DNA of 64,000 nucleotides from contig NZ_JAQGLB010000003.1 of NCBI RefSeq assembly GCF_027853965.1, positions 434,001 to 498,000 of the forward strand, in the 5' to 3' direction. Source of the DNA: Saccharopolyspora indica. GTDB taxonomy: Bacteria > Actinomycetota > Actinomycetes > Mycobacteriales > Pseudonocardiaceae. Each line of letters begins with the position of its first letter. Position 1 is the first letter of the stretch. The notes below the pieces were generated by a model. The model was not told the origin of the DNA, searched no databases, and was given only the letters and a program-made list of their open reading frames with translations. Made by a program: the position numbers and the translations under genes. Positions 25,850 to 35,225 of this stretch are shown piece by piece.

Positions 25850-28536
25850 TGCGCGTGCACATCAACGAGACCACCGTGGAGGTTCTGGACGGCACCAGCG
25901 TGCTCGGTGCCGTGCACGCCGCCCAGCGCGAACTGCCCGCGCTCTGCAACGACGAGCGGTTGTCGCCACGCGGGTCGTGCCGGACCTGCCTGGTACGGGC
26001 GAATGGGCACGTCGTGGCCGCCTGCACCACTCCCGCCTCGGAGGGCATGCGCGTCAGCCTCGACGATCCCGTTGCCCGGCAGGCGGCCAAGGGCGCGGTG
26101 GAACTGATCGTCTCCGAACTGCCCGCACGTGCCCTGGACGCCCCCGCCCAGCGCAGTGAACTCGTCCGGGCCTGCGCCCACTTCGGCATCACGGCCAGCA
26201 GCTTCGCCGGCGCCACGCACCATCGCGGCACCGACCACTCCCACCCGTACGTCAAGCTCGACCGCGACCTGTGCATCGCCTGCGGCCGGTGCGTTGCCAT
26301 GTGCGCAGAGGTCCAGGGCACCTTCGCCCTCGAGCTCACCGGTCGCGGCTTCGACACGGTCGTCACCGCAGGCGACGGCGGGCCTTGGGCGTCCTCGCCC
26401 TGCGTCGGGTGCGGCGGGTGCACGGACAGCTGCCCCACCGGAGCGCTGTCCGAACCCGGGCTGCTCGACCTCCGCCCCGTCACGACGACGACCACGACCA
26501 CCTGCGGCTACTGCGGTGTGGGCTGCACCCTGGACGTCCACACCCGCGATGGGGAGATCGCCGCGATCACCCCAACGCGCGGGGCCCCGGTCAATCGCGG
26601 CCACGCCTGCATCAAGGGCCGGTTCGCGCACACCTTCGGTCGCGCCGACGACCGGCTCACCGCCCCGCTGGTCCGCCGAGGCGGACAACTCGTCGAAACC
26701 ACCTGGGACGACGTCATCGCCGTGGTCGCCGACCGGTTGACCTCGATCAGGGACCGGCACGGACCGGACGCCATCGCCATGATCTCCTCCGCGCGGGCGA
26801 CCAACGAGGAGAACTACCTGGCGCAGAAGTTCATCCGCACCGCCATCGGCGCCAACAGCATCGACAACTGCTCGCGCCTGTGCCACGCGCCCTCGGCGGC
26901 CGGGCTCACCGCTTCCCTCGGCCTGGCCGGCGGCACCAACCCGCTCGACGACCTCGACCACGCCGACTGCATCCTGCTCGCCGGCGCCAACCCCACCGAA
27001 GCCCATCCCGTCGTCGGAGCCCGCATCAAGCAACGCGTCCTGGCCGGGGCCCGCCTCGTCGTCATCGACCCCCGGTGCACCGAACTCGCCGCGCTCGCCG
27101 ACGTCCACCTGCAAGCCCGGCCCGGCTCCAACGTCGCCGTCTTCAACGCACTGGCCCACGTGCTGATCGCCGAGGACCACCTCGACCACGAATTCCTGAA
27201 CCAGCGCACCACGGGCTTCGCCGAGCTCGCGAGGCTGGTCGAGGACTACCGGCCAGACCTTGCCTCCGAGATCGCCGATGTGCGGGCTGCGGACCTGATC
27301 GACGCTGCGCGGCTGTTCGGGCGAGCGCAGCGTCCCGTCATCGTCTACGGCCTGGGCATCACCGAACACGCCCACGGCACAGACGGCGTGCGAACCCTGA
27401 CCAACCTGGCCCTGCTCCGCGGCGCAGTCGGTACCCCTGGCTGTTGCGGGATCTTGCCGCTGCGAGGGCAGAACAACGTCCAAGGCGCCTCCGACATGGG
27501 AGCGCTCCCGGACGTCCTGCCCGGATACCAGCCCGTCACCGACCCCGCGATCCGCGACCGGTTCGCGGCGATCTGGGGACACACGGTACCGGAGCGCCCG
27601 GGCCTGCGGATCCCGCAGATGTTCGACGCGGCTATCGCAGGCGAGCTGAAAGCGATTCACGTCATCGGCGAGGACATCGTGCAAAGCGATCCCAATGCCG
27701 CCCACGTCCGCGACGCCCTGCGAGCCTGCGACCTGGTGGTCTGCCACGACGTGTTCCCGTCCCGAACGGCCGAGCACGCCGACGTCGTTCTGCCGGCGGC
27801 CTCGTTCCTGGAGAAGGACGGCACCTTCGTCAACTTCGACCGCCGCTTCCAACGGGTACGCCCAGCCGTCGTCCCACCGGGAGGTGCGACCAGTGACTTC
27901 GACATCCTGCACCGCATCGCCGACGCGATGGAGATCGATCTGGGCTGCCGCACCCCTGCAGACGCGCTCGCCGAATGCGCGTCGTTGACGCCGGTCTTCG
28001 CCGGCCTGTCTCACCAGCGGCTCGACGCCGAAGGCCCCCTGCACTGGCCCTGCAGGACCCTCGATCAGCCCGGCGAGGCGGTGCTCCACCTCGACCGGTT
28101 CGCCACGCCGGACGGTCGCGCCGCGCTCGCCGCCCGCCCCTACCTCCCGCCAGGGGAACAACCCGACGGCGAATTCCCGTACCTCCTGATCACGGGTCGA
28201 CGGCTCGTGCACTACAACACCGGGTCCATGACCCGCCGCACCCCGAACGCCGAACTGCTTCCCGCCGAAACGCTCGAACTCCACCCGGTCGACGCCGCGC
28301 ACCTGCACGTAGTGGACGGCTCGGACGTGACCATCGCCAGCCGGTGGGGTCGGACCACCCTGACCGCGCACCTCACTCGTGACGTGGCACCCGGCCAGGT
28401 GTTCGCCGCCTTCCACTTCCCGGAGGCCGCCGTCAACGACCTCACCTCGCCGCACACCGACACCGCCACCGGCTGCCCGGAGTACAAGGTCACCGCCGTC
28501 CGAATCCGGCCTGAACATGCCGAACAGCATGTGTGA
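25849..28536 (+). CDS. Formate dehydrogenase alpha (molybdopterin) subunit
   Basis: 895 residues. Order: N-terminal [2Fe-2S] domain (CNDERLSPRGSCRTC), two ferredoxin-type [4Fe-4S] clusters (CIACGRCVAMC and CVGCGGCTDSC), the molybdopterin-domain cluster CGYCGVGC, then the catalytic domain with the active-site cysteine in SRLCHAPSAAGL (a selenocysteine in some enzymes, a plain TGC cysteine here), and a C-terminal molybdopterin dinucleotide-binding domain. It oxidises formate to CO2. With the beta subunit it makes an NAD-reducing complex, suited to keeping NADH supply in starved or oxygen-limited cells. Confidence 0.94.
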   Translation: MRVHINETTVEVLDGTSVLGAVHAAQRELPALCNDERLSPRGSCRTCLVRANGHVVAACTTPASEGMRVSLDDPVARQAAKGAVELIVSELPARALDAPAQRSELVRACAHFGITASSFAGATHHRGTDHSHPYVKLDRDLCIACGRCVAMCAEVQGTFALELTGRGFDTVVTAGDGGPWASSPCVGCGGCTDSCPTGALSEPGLLDLRPVTTTTTTTCGYCGVGCTLDVHTRDGEIAAITPTRGAPVNRGHACIKGRFAHTFGRADDRLTAPLVRRGGQLVETTWDDVIAVVADRLTSIRDRHGPDAIAMISSARATNEENYLAQKFIRTAIGANSIDNCSRLCHAPSAAGLTASLGLAGGTNPLDDLDHADCILLAGANPTEAHPVVGARIKQRVLAGARLVVIDPRCTELAALADVHLQARPGSNVAVFNALAHVLIAEDHLDHEFLNQRTTGFAELARLVEDYRPDLASEIADVRAADLIDAARLFGRAQRPVIVYGLGITEHAHGTDGVRTLTNLALLRGAVGTPGCCGILPLRGQNNVQGASDMGALPDVLPGYQPVTDPAIRDRFAAIWGHTVPERPGLRIPQMFDAAIAGELKAIHVIGEDIVQSDPNAAHVRDALRACDLVVCHDVFPSRTAEHADVVLPAASFLEKDGTFVNFDRRFQRVRPAVVPPGGATSDFDILHRIADAMEIDLGCRTPADALAECASLTPVFAGLSHQRLDAEGPLHWPCRTLDQPGEAVLHLDRFATPDGRAALAARPYLPPGEQPDGEFPYLLITGRRLVHYNTGSMTRRTPNAELLPAETLELHPVDAAHLHVVDGSDVTIASRWGRTTLTAHLTRDVAPGQVFAAFHFPEAAVNDLTSPHTDTATGCPEYKVTAVRIRPEHAEQHV

Positions 28537-28595
28537 GCGCAACCGGGGCGCGCGTAGTGCGGTCACCCTCCCGGCACGCGGCGGGATGTGTTCGA

Positions 28596-29048
28596 CTACT
28601 TCTCGACAACAGTTCTGCGCGGCGCACCTTCGCGAAGATCCACGGCCAGCGCCCAGATCACGGCGACGTCGATCGCGATGATGAGCAGCGACCACACCGG
28701 CTCGTACGGGATGAACAAGAAGTTCCCCAGCGCGCTGAGACCGGCGATGATCATGCCGACGACCCGCGCCCAGGACTGGCCCATAGTCAACGCGATACCT
28801 GTGATCGCGATCAGGACGCCCAGCACCAGGTGCACCCAGCCCCAGGCCGTGACCTCGAAGGTGAAGGCGTAGTTCGCCGTGACGACGTAGTACGAACTCT
28901 GCAGGATCGCCGTGAGCCCGACGATGACGTGGAACATCCCGACGATGATCATCATGACGGCGGCGAACAACTCCACGCCACCGGCCCAGGACTCCCGAGC
29001 CGTCGGGTAGTGGACGCCCCCGTGTCCCGCGTGTGCCATGTTCCCCAT
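28596..29048 (-). CDS. Four-helix membrane protein (DUF7144-like)
   Basis: 150 residues. Four membrane helices are clear (VELFAAVMMIIVGMFHVIVG, GWVHLVLGVLIAITGIALTM, ARVVGMIIAGLSALGNFLF, LLIIAIDVAVIWALAVDL) after a histidine-containing head (MAHAGHGGVHY). Such proteins are common in actinomycete stress loci and lack a known function. Start 29048 or the inner ATG at 29039. Its promoter spacer contains two palindromic boxes and is shared with the divergent CBS gene. Confidence 0.8.
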   Translation of the reverse strand: MGNMAHAGHGGVHYPTARESWAGGVELFAAVMMIIVGMFHVIVGLTAILQSSYYVVTANYAFTFEVTAWGWVHLVLGVLIAITGIALTMGQSWARVVGMIIAGLSALGNFLFIPYEPVWSLLIIAIDVAVIWALAVDLREGAPRRTVVEK

Positions 29049-29197
29049 CTCCTTCGATCTGCGCCCGATCGCGGATCAGCGTCACCGCCGATGCCGCCGA
29101 CGCGGGCGTCGTCGGCCCGCTCCTGCGTGTTCGACACGACGTCTCGCAGAAGTGCGGCTCGATACCCCAGAATCGCGAAAGAACTTGGGGTTACCAA

Positions 29198-29211
29198 GGG
29201 CCCAACGGCCC
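29198..29211. promoter_or_regulatory. Palindromic box, membrane-protein/CBS spacer (distal)
   Basis: GGGCCCAACGGCCC, 13 of 14 positions. Centred 156 bp from the membrane-protein start and 133 bp from the CBS start. Confidence 0.55.
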
Positions 29212-29247
29212 CTGGCACCACGCGCTTCTCACACGGGAGGCGCATCG

Positions 29248-29261
29248 AGGCCGATCGACCC
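29248..29261. promoter_or_regulatory. Palindromic box, membrane-protein/CBS spacer (proximal)
   Basis: AGGCCGATCGACCC, 12 of 14 positions, centred 83 bp before the CBS gene start. It makes a tandem with the box 50 bp upstream (about five helical turns). Confidence 0.55.
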
Positions 29262-29337
29262 TCCCGGACGGCGGCTGCACCGGGCAGAGTGGCGACCGCG
29301 GCCAACTCCGCTGCGGCGGATTCAGTCGGGAGGCACG

Positions 29338-29943
29338 ATGCAAGCCGGAGACGTCATGTCACGGCCGGTCGTCACCGTCCGCGGCTTCGACTCGATCAGG
29401 ACCGCAAGCGGGGTGCTGGCCGAACGCGGTTTCACGGCCGCACCAGTCGTCGACGATGACGGCGTGCTCATCGGCATCGTGACCGAGGCCGACCTGATCA
29501 GAGACGCGATCGCCCACGACCCCCGCAGCCGCGTCCGCGATGTCCGGACGAGCACGCCGCCCACCCTCGTCAGCCAGGTCATGACCAAGAAGGTGCGTGC
29601 TGCGGCGCCGGACACCGACTGCGCCGACATCGCCGAAACGATGCTCAAGCACAACCTGCGCACCGTTCCCGTCGTCCAGAACGGAATCGTCGTCGGCATC
29701 GTCACCAGGCGTGACCTGATGCGCGGGCTCGCCCGTGACGACGCTGTGATCCGCAGCGACATCCGCCGCAACCTCGACCGGTGCGGCGGGTTCGAGCAGT
29801 GGCCGGTCGCGGTGCGCGATGGCGCGGTCATGATCACCGACCCGGTCGACGACCCGCATGCGCGCGAGGTCGCCCGGGCGGTGGCACTGGCGACCCTAGG
29901 CACCCGCCAGGTCACCGTGACCAAACGCCAGCCGCCCACCTAG
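29338..29943 (+). CDS. CBS-pair protein with C-terminal BON domain
   Basis: 201 residues. CBS 1 covers about 1-60 (MQAGDVMSRPVVTVRGFDS, DDDGVLIGIVTEADLI), CBS 2 about 75-130 (VMTKKVRAAAPDT, NGIVVGIVTRRDL), and a BON domain the C-terminus (IRSDIRRNLDR to ATLGTRQVTV). CBS pairs bind adenine nucleotides and BON domains are linked to membranes or ligands. The start has GGGAGG. It forms a two-gene operon with the next CBS gene. Confidence 0.88.
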   Translation: MQAGDVMSRPVVTVRGFDSIRTASGVLAERGFTAAPVVDDDGVLIGIVTEADLIRDAIAHDPRSRVRDVRTSTPPTLVSQVMTKKVRAAAPDTDCADIAETMLKHNLRTVPVVQNGIVVGIVTRRDLMRGLARDDAVIRSDIRRNLDRCGGFEQWPVAVRDGAVMITDPVDDPHAREVARAVALATLGTRQVTVTKRQPPT

Positions 29944-29978
29944 CCGCCGAACGGCACTGAGACGGAGAAGGTGAAGCC

Positions 29979-30350
29979 ATGCGAGTCGAGGAAGTCTTCC
30001 ACCCTGGAACACTCACCTGCGACGCGACGGATGCGCTCGCCGACGTCGCGCGGAGGATGACCGCTGACCACGTCGGAGCACTCGCCGTGCTCGACGGCGA
30101 CCGGATCATCGGCATCATCTCCGAACGAGACCTCGTCCGGGCAATCGCGGAACAAGCCGACCCCCGGCAGACCACAGCCACGGCGTTCGCCTCCCACCAA
30201 CTCGAAACAGCCGCCGTCGAGGAAGACATCCGGGACGTCGCGCGCCGGATGCTCGATGCCGGCGTTCGTCACCTGCCTGTCAAACGAGGCCCTGCGGTCG
30301 TGGGAGTCATCTCCATGCGAGACCTCCTGGCGATCGAGACGTGGCTCTGA
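29979..30350 (+). CDS. Stand-alone CBS-pair protein (Hrp1-like)
   Basis: 123 residues made almost entirely of one CBS pair (VFHPGTLTCDATDALADVARRM..., DGDRIIGIISERDLV; second repeat GVRHLPVKRGPAVVGVISMRDLL). Size and composition match Hrp1 (Rv2626c), a DosR-regulon protein, though the zinc-binding cysteines of Hrp1 are not obvious. It starts 35 bp after the CBS-BON gene with GGAGAAGG upstream. Confidence 0.85.
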   Translation: MRVEEVFHPGTLTCDATDALADVARRMTADHVGALAVLDGDRIIGIISERDLVRAIAEQADPRQTTATAFASHQLETAAVEEDIRDVARRMLDAGVRHLPVKRGPAVVGVISMRDLLAIETWL

Positions 30351-30417
30351 CAAGCCTCCCGCCCCACTCGCCTGAGGTGCCTAGCCGCCGTGACGCACAG
30401 TTCATTCGGCGGGATGC

Positions 30418-33132
30418 TCAACGCTGGTCGTGGAAGACCGGGGGTCGTGCGGGATTTGCCTGGTCGAAGTGGCGTCGCAAACGCTTGTCGGCGGCGATGA
30501 CCAGCCATGCCAGCAGAGACAGCCCGAGGACGAGCGACCACAGGTCGATGCCGATGGGGGCGGTGTGGAACAAGGAGTTGAACACCGGCAGGTAGGTGAT
30601 CGCGAGCTGCCCGGCAGCTTGGACCGCCACGCCGCCCACGACCCAGCGGTTGCCGAGAACGCCGATGCTCCAGATCGAGCGGTTCAGCGACCGGCAGCTG
30701 AACAGGTACGCGACTTCCACGGCGACGAAGAAGTTCACGGCCGCGGTCCTGGCCTCGGGCAGCGTTGCTCCGGTGGCTTGCGTCCATTCGAACAGCCACC
30801 ACGCGCCGCCGACCAGCAGCACCGAGACAAGCAGGATTCGCTGGACCAGGGCTCCGGTGAGCAACGGTGTGCCCGGGTCGCGCGGCGGACGCTGCATGCT
30901 GCCCGCCTCCTTGGGCTCGAAGGCGAGCATGAGGCCGAGGGCGACGGCAGTGGTCATGTTGATCCACAGGATTTGGGTGGGCAGGATCGGCAGGGCGGAA
31001 CCGGCGACGATGGCCGCGAGGATGACCAGCCCCTCTGCCATGTTCGTCGGCAGGGTCCACACGATGAACTTGGTGAGGTTGTCGAAGGCGCCGCGGCCTT
31101 CCTCCACGGCAGCCTCGATCGTGGCGAAGTCGTCATCGGTGAGCACCATGTCGGCGGCTTCTTTGGCGACTTCGGTCCCGCTGAGGCCCATCGCGACTCC
31201 GATGTCGGCCTGGCGCAGTGCCGGGGCATCGTTGACGCCGTCGCCGGTCATCGCCACCACATGACCACGGGCCTGGAGCGCCTTGACCAAGCGGAGCTTC
31301 TGCTCGGGTGAGACCCGCGCGAACACCGAGGCCCGGTCCACCGCAGCCGGCCACTCCTGCTCCGGCAGGGCCGCCAGATCGGCACCGGTGAGGGTCTCCG
31401 CGTGCGTGCTGGCGTCGAGCAATCCGATGCGCGTCGCGATCGCAGTGGCCGTTCCCGCGTGATCACCGGTGATCATCGCGACCTTGATCCCGGCGTCGCG
31501 GCAGGCGCGCACGGCGTCGGCGGCATGACCGCGTGGCGGGTCGAACATGGCCTGCAGCCCGGTGAGGACGAGCGTCCCGGACATCGAAGCCTCCGCGAGA
31601 TCGTCTTGTGGCGCAGCAGGTTTCATGGCCGTGGCCAGTACCCGAAGCCCGGTTCCGGCGAGTTCCTCGGCCGCGGCCAGCACAGCGCGTCGATCGACCG
31701 GCCGATGGGTGCCGTCAGCGGCCATCTCCGCGCCGCACAACGCGAGAACTCGCTCCACCGCACCCTTGGCCAGCACCACCCTCCCGTCGCCGTCGGGCAT
31801 CTCGTGCAGGGTCGCCATGTACTGGCGGTGGGAGGTGAAGGGAATCGTCGCGACCCGGGTGAGCTCGGCGTCGTGGAGTTCCAGGTCCGCCTTGTGCGCG
31901 ACCACCAACATGGCTGCTTCGGTGGGGTCGCCGACGGCGATGGGACGGCCGTCGCGTTGGGCGAGCGCGGCGTCGTTGCAGCCCGCGCCGGCGAGCAGGC
32001 ACCACCGCAGCGCCTCGGAGCGTGTCCGACCGACGACTTCGCCGTCCGGTGAGTAGCCCGAGCCGGTGACCTCGAACCGGCCATCAGGAGTCCACACGCA
32101 CTGCACGGTCATCTGGTTCTCCGTGAGCGTGCCGGTCTTGTCCGACCCGATCACGGTCGTGCTGCCCAGTGTTTCGACCGCGGGCAGGCGTCGGATCACC
32201 GCGCGCCGCCGGGCCATCCGGCCGACTCCGATGGCCAGCGTGATGGTGACCGCCGCCGGCAGTCCCTCGGGGATCGCTCCGACGGCCAGCGCGACGGCTG
32301 CGGTGAACATCTCCACCGCGCTTTGCCCGCGGGCCACCCCGATGCCGAACGTCACCCCCGCCAGCGCCAGGATCGCGACGGTCAGGATCTTGCTGAACCA
32401 GGCGAGCTTGCGAGTCAGCGGAGTCGCCAGTTTCTCCGCCGCACCGACCAACCGGTAGATCCTGCCCAGTTCAGTAGCGGCACCGGTGGCCACCGTGACG
32501 CCGACGCCGGACCCGGCGGTGACCAGGGTGCCCGAATGCAGCATGTTGTGGCGATCCGCCACCACCGTGGGCTCGGGCAGGGCCGGATGTTCCTTGACCA
32601 CCGGCACCGATTCGCCGGTCAGCGCGGACTCGTCGACGTGCAGGTCGGCCGCGCGGATCACTCGCAGATCTGCGGGTACCTGGTCACCGGCCTCGACCAG
32701 CACGATGTCACCGGGAACCAGGTCCTCAGCCGGGATGGTCCAGGCACGGCCCTCACGGAGCGCTCGTGCCTCGGCGCGCACCATCTTCCGCAATGCGTCC
32801 AGCGCGGATTCGGCCTTCGACTCCTCCACGAACCCGATGATCATGTTCAGCACGACAACGCCGAAGATGACGCTGGCGTCCACGCCTTCACCGAGCGCCA
32901 GCGTCACGACACCTGCCACCAGCAGCACGTACACCAGCGGATCGCGCACCTGCCGGAGCAACCGCACGACAGGGCCTGCCGCCGCCGACCGGGGCAGCGC
33001 ATTCGGGCCGAAGCGGTCCCGCCGCCGATCAGCCTCCGCGGTGGTCAGCCCTCGATGCGCGTCGGTGTGCAGCCCACTCACCACCTCGTGAGCTTCGAGG
33101 TGGTGAGGTGGCGCAGAACCTGCTGCGATCAA
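30418..33132 (-). CDS. P-type cation ATPase, CtpF-like
   Basis: 904 residues of a P2-type (Ca2+/Na+-type) pump. Seen: the N-terminal cation-ATPase domain, the actuator motif DESALTGESVPVVK, phosphorylation site SDKTGTLTENQM, hinge [12 protein letters not shown], and about ten membrane helices. The start is a TTG at 33132, one base after the stop of the aldolase/phosphatase gene, so expression is probably coupled to it. It resembles CtpF (Rv1997), a DosR-regulon pump; the ion is not determined by sequence alone. Confidence 0.9.
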   Translation of the reverse strand: MIAAGSAPPHHLEAHEVVSGLHTDAHRGLTTAEADRRRDRFGPNALPRSAAAGPVVRLLRQVRDPLVYVLLVAGVVTLALGEGVDASVIFGVVVLNMIIGFVEESKAESALDALRKMVRAEARALREGRAWTIPAEDLVPGDIVLVEAGDQVPADLRVIRAADLHVDESALTGESVPVVKEHPALPEPTVVADRHNMLHSGTLVTAGSGVGVTVATGAATELGRIYRLVGAAEKLATPLTRKLAWFSKILTVAILALAGVTFGIGVARGQSAVEMFTAAVALAVGAIPEGLPAAVTITLAIGVGRMARRRAVIRRLPAVETLGSTTVIGSDKTGTLTENQMTVQCVWTPDGRFEVTGSGYSPDGEVVGRTRSEALRWCLLAGAGCNDAALAQRDGRPIAVGDPTEAAMLVVAHKADLELHDAELTRVATIPFTSHRQYMATLHEMPDGDGRVVLAKGAVERVLALCGAEMAADGTHRPVDRRAVLAAAEELAGTGLRVLATAMKPAAPQDDLAEASMSGTLVLTGLQAMFDPPRGHAADAVRACRDAGIKVAMITGDHAGTATAIATRIGLLDASTHAETLTGADLAALPEQEWPAAVDRASVFARVSPEQKLRLVKALQARGHVVAMTGDGVNDAPALRQADIGVAMGLSGTEVAKEAADMVLTDDDFATIEAAVEEGRGAFDNLTKFIVWTLPTNMAEGLVILAAIVAGSALPILPTQILWINMTTAVALGLMLAFEPKEAGSMQRPPRDPGTPLLTGALVQRILLVSVLLVGGAWWLFEWTQATGATLPEARTAAVNFFVAVEVAYLFSCRSLNRSIWSIGVLGNRWVVGGVAVQAAGQLAITYLPVFNSLFHTAPIGIDLWSLVLGLSLLAWLVIAADKRLRRHFDQANPARPPVFHDQR

Positions 33133-33133
33133 G

Positions 33134-34252
33134 TCAGCGCGGCGCGGGCACCGCGGCCTGGGGCATCGGCTGCCACCGTTCGGCCAAGCGCTCTTCCAGC
33201 TCTGCCATGGTGGTGTACTCCAGATCTTCCAGCGGCAACCGGTGCGGTTCGAACGGGCCGTGGCGGCGCAGGTAGTCCATCACTTCGTTGGTCTGCGCCC
33301 TGGCCCGGTCGAACGAGGGGTCGTCGAAGAGGTCCCGAGGTCCGATCAGCATGCCGTCGTGGACCTGGAAACCCAGAGCGACCACCCGCGGTGGCCCGTC
33401 GAAGCGAGCGGGGTGCGCGTCGCGGACGCTGACCGGCATCATCGGCGCGTGGTGCGAACCGCGCATGCACCCGCCTGCGGTGTAGGCGAAGGCGAACGGC
33501 TCCAGCACTTCGCCGAGCGCGGGCAGGCCGGACTGGCAGCGCACGATCATCACCGGGTCGTCCTTGCCCACGTACTTGCCCGCGATCAACGACAACCGCT
33601 GCGTGGAGGTCGCCACCGCCTGTTCGTGCAGCGTCTTGGACTCCACCGAGTGGATCACGTACCGCGCGGGCGCGCCGATGAACATGAGCATCTCGTAGAG
33701 CTCGCGCGGGCAATCGAACCAGATCCGCTTCTCCTCGTAGAGGTCGTAGACCTCGAAGCGGAACCCGGCGTGCATCTTGGAGTCGATGACCAGCCCGGCC
33801 GTGTTGAACGGGTCGGCGAATGCCTTGTACAACGGAAGGTTCCACGCCCCCGGCTCGGTCTTGTCCGCCAGGAAGCACACCACCGGCTCGCTCGGGCGTT
33901 CGGTGAACTCCAGTTCGGCGTATCCCGGGCCCATGCCGCGCAGGTTCCCGCTGAAGGCATCCGACAGCAAGTCCTGCCCGGCTCCGTACAGACCGAGCTG
34001 CTGGGCGATCCGGGTGGTCTGCCGGAAGACGTCCCAGGCGAAGGAGTGCACCGCCTCGGCATCCGGGCCGTGCTCGTGGGTCATGATCAACGACAGGTCG
34101 TCACCGCAGCAGGCGGTCGCCCCGTCCACCAGGAGCCGATCGGTGACGGCGGCGCTCAGGGCTTCCTTGGCCGCGCTCACCATGTCCGGGTGCACGGCGG
34201 AATGGCCGACGAAACCACCTGTGTCGGCCTTGATGATGCTCAACGTAACCAT
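33134..34252 (-). CDS. Fructose 1,6-bisphosphate aldolase/phosphatase (bifunctional)
   Basis: 372 residues of the archaeal-type class V FBPase. Signature segments: KADTGGFVGHSAVHPDM near the N-terminus (metal and substrate binding), DDLSLIMTHEHG, and the C-terminal GGCMRGSHHAPMMPV. Established knowledge: this family catalyses both FBP aldol condensation and dephosphorylation, making gluconeogenesis one-way. The start at 34252 has CCAGGAGG. It is divergent from a stress gene with a palindromic box between them, and followed directly by the pump gene. Confidence 0.92.
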   Translation of the reverse strand: MVTLSIIKADTGGFVGHSAVHPDMVSAAKEALSAAVTDRLLVDGATACCGDDLSLIMTHEHGPDAEAVHSFAWDVFRQTTRIAQQLGLYGAGQDLLSDAFSGNLRGMGPGYAELEFTERPSEPVVCFLADKTEPGAWNLPLYKAFADPFNTAGLVIDSKMHAGFRFEVYDLYEEKRIWFDCPRELYEMLMFIGAPARYVIHSVESKTLHEQAVATSTQRLSLIAGKYVGKDDPVMIVRCQSGLPALGEVLEPFAFAYTAGGCMRGSHHAPMMPVSVRDAHPARFDGPPRVVALGFQVHDGMLIGPRDLFDDPSFDRARAQTNEVMDYLRRHGPFEPHRLPLEDLEYTTMAELEERLAERWQPMPQAAVPAPR

Positions 34253-34311
34253 CGCGACCTCCTGGCCGAGGATCCGGGAACACTCTCCGTCGCGCTGAAC
34301 TCCCGCCACTA

Positions 34312-34325
34312 GGGCCGACCGGCCT
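34312..34325. promoter_or_regulatory. Palindromic box, aldolase/phosphatase - stress gene spacer
   Basis: GGGCCGACCGGCCT, 13 of 14 positions. Centred 66 bp before 34252 and 76 bp before 34395, so it fits both divergent promoters. Confidence 0.65.
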
Positions 34326-34394
34326 TATTCCCGGTGCACATCCGGGGTACCCGGGAGGTGGCTCACCTGGGCCGACGGGCATGGGGGTGTGAGC

Positions 34395-35216
34395 ATGGCT
34401 GCGGACTTGCCGGTGTTCGCGGGGGTGGACGGCTCCACGTCTTCGATCGGTGCGGCGATGTGGGCCGCCCACGAGGCCGACCTGCTCCGAGCACCTGAGC
34501 TGCGCCTCGTGCTGGCCAGCAGTGATCCGCTGCGTGACGATGAGGCGTGGGAGACCGTGTCGGCCGTGGTGGACCGGTTGGCGAGCAGCCATCCACGTCT
34601 GGAGATCTCGCCGGAGGTGGTGCACGGACATCCGGCCGACGTCCTGGTGCGGCGATCGAATGAGGCGCGGCTGCTCGTCGTCGGCGCACGGGGGCACAGC
34701 TCGCTGAGCGCGATCCTGATCGGATCGGTCAGCACCAAGGTCGCCATGCACGCGCACTGCCCGGTCGTCGTCGTGCGGGACCACCGCGACTCCGGCCCGG
34801 TCGTCGTCGGGCTGGACAATTCGCGGCACAGTCGCGCTGCGCTGGCATTCGCCTTCGACGCCGCGGCACGCCACGCGGCCGGGCTCGTGGCGGTGCACGT
34901 GTGGCGGGACGTCGGCTATGCCCCGAGCGTGCCCACGCTGAGCCTGGAGATGACCGAGGTGCGGGAGCAAGCGCAACGAGTCCTCGTCCGGCAACTCGCC
35001 GGGTGGACCGAGCAGTACCCGGAGGTGCCGGTCCGCGAAGTCGTCCAGCGCGGACACCCGGTGGCCGAGCTGGCGGCGGCGGCCGTCGACGCGCGACTGC
35101 TGGTCGTCGGCCATCGTGGGAGGGGCGAGTTCCCCGGACTTCTGGGCTCGGTCGCCGGCGGCGTGATCCAGCACGCGTCGTGCCCGGTGGCCGTCGTACG
35201 CGGCGAGTGCAGGTGA
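34395..35216 (+). CDS. Universal stress protein, tandem domains
   Basis: 273 residues from the ATG at 34395 (a GTG at 34389 is also in frame). Two UspA domains: the first loop is GARGHSSLSAILIGSVS, the second is GHRGRGEFPGLLGSVA, one residue short of the usual spacing. The sequence is close to the copy at 55974-56804 (VVVGLDNS, VREQAQR/ LRDEAL pattern), suggesting they are paralogues. Followed after 9 bp by another stress gene. Confidence 0.9.
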   Translation: MAADLPVFAGVDGSTSSIGAAMWAAHEADLLRAPELRLVLASSDPLRDDEAWETVSAVVDRLASSHPRLEISPEVVHGHPADVLVRRSNEARLLVVGARGHSSLSAILIGSVSTKVAMHAHCPVVVVRDHRDSGPVVVGLDNSRHSRAALAFAFDAAARHAAGLVAVHVWRDVGYAPSVPTLSLEMTEVREQAQRVLVRQLAGWTEQYPEVPVREVVQRGHPVAELAAAAVDARLLVVGHRGRGEFPGLLGSVAGGVIQHASCPVAVVRGECR

Positions 35217-35225
35217 GGAGGCATC

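Noticed and set aside
25816-29085. A 1089-codon minus-strand open frame, the longest in the window
   Set aside because: It lies opposite the clearly real formate dehydrogenase alpha gene and encodes only compositionally biased sequence.
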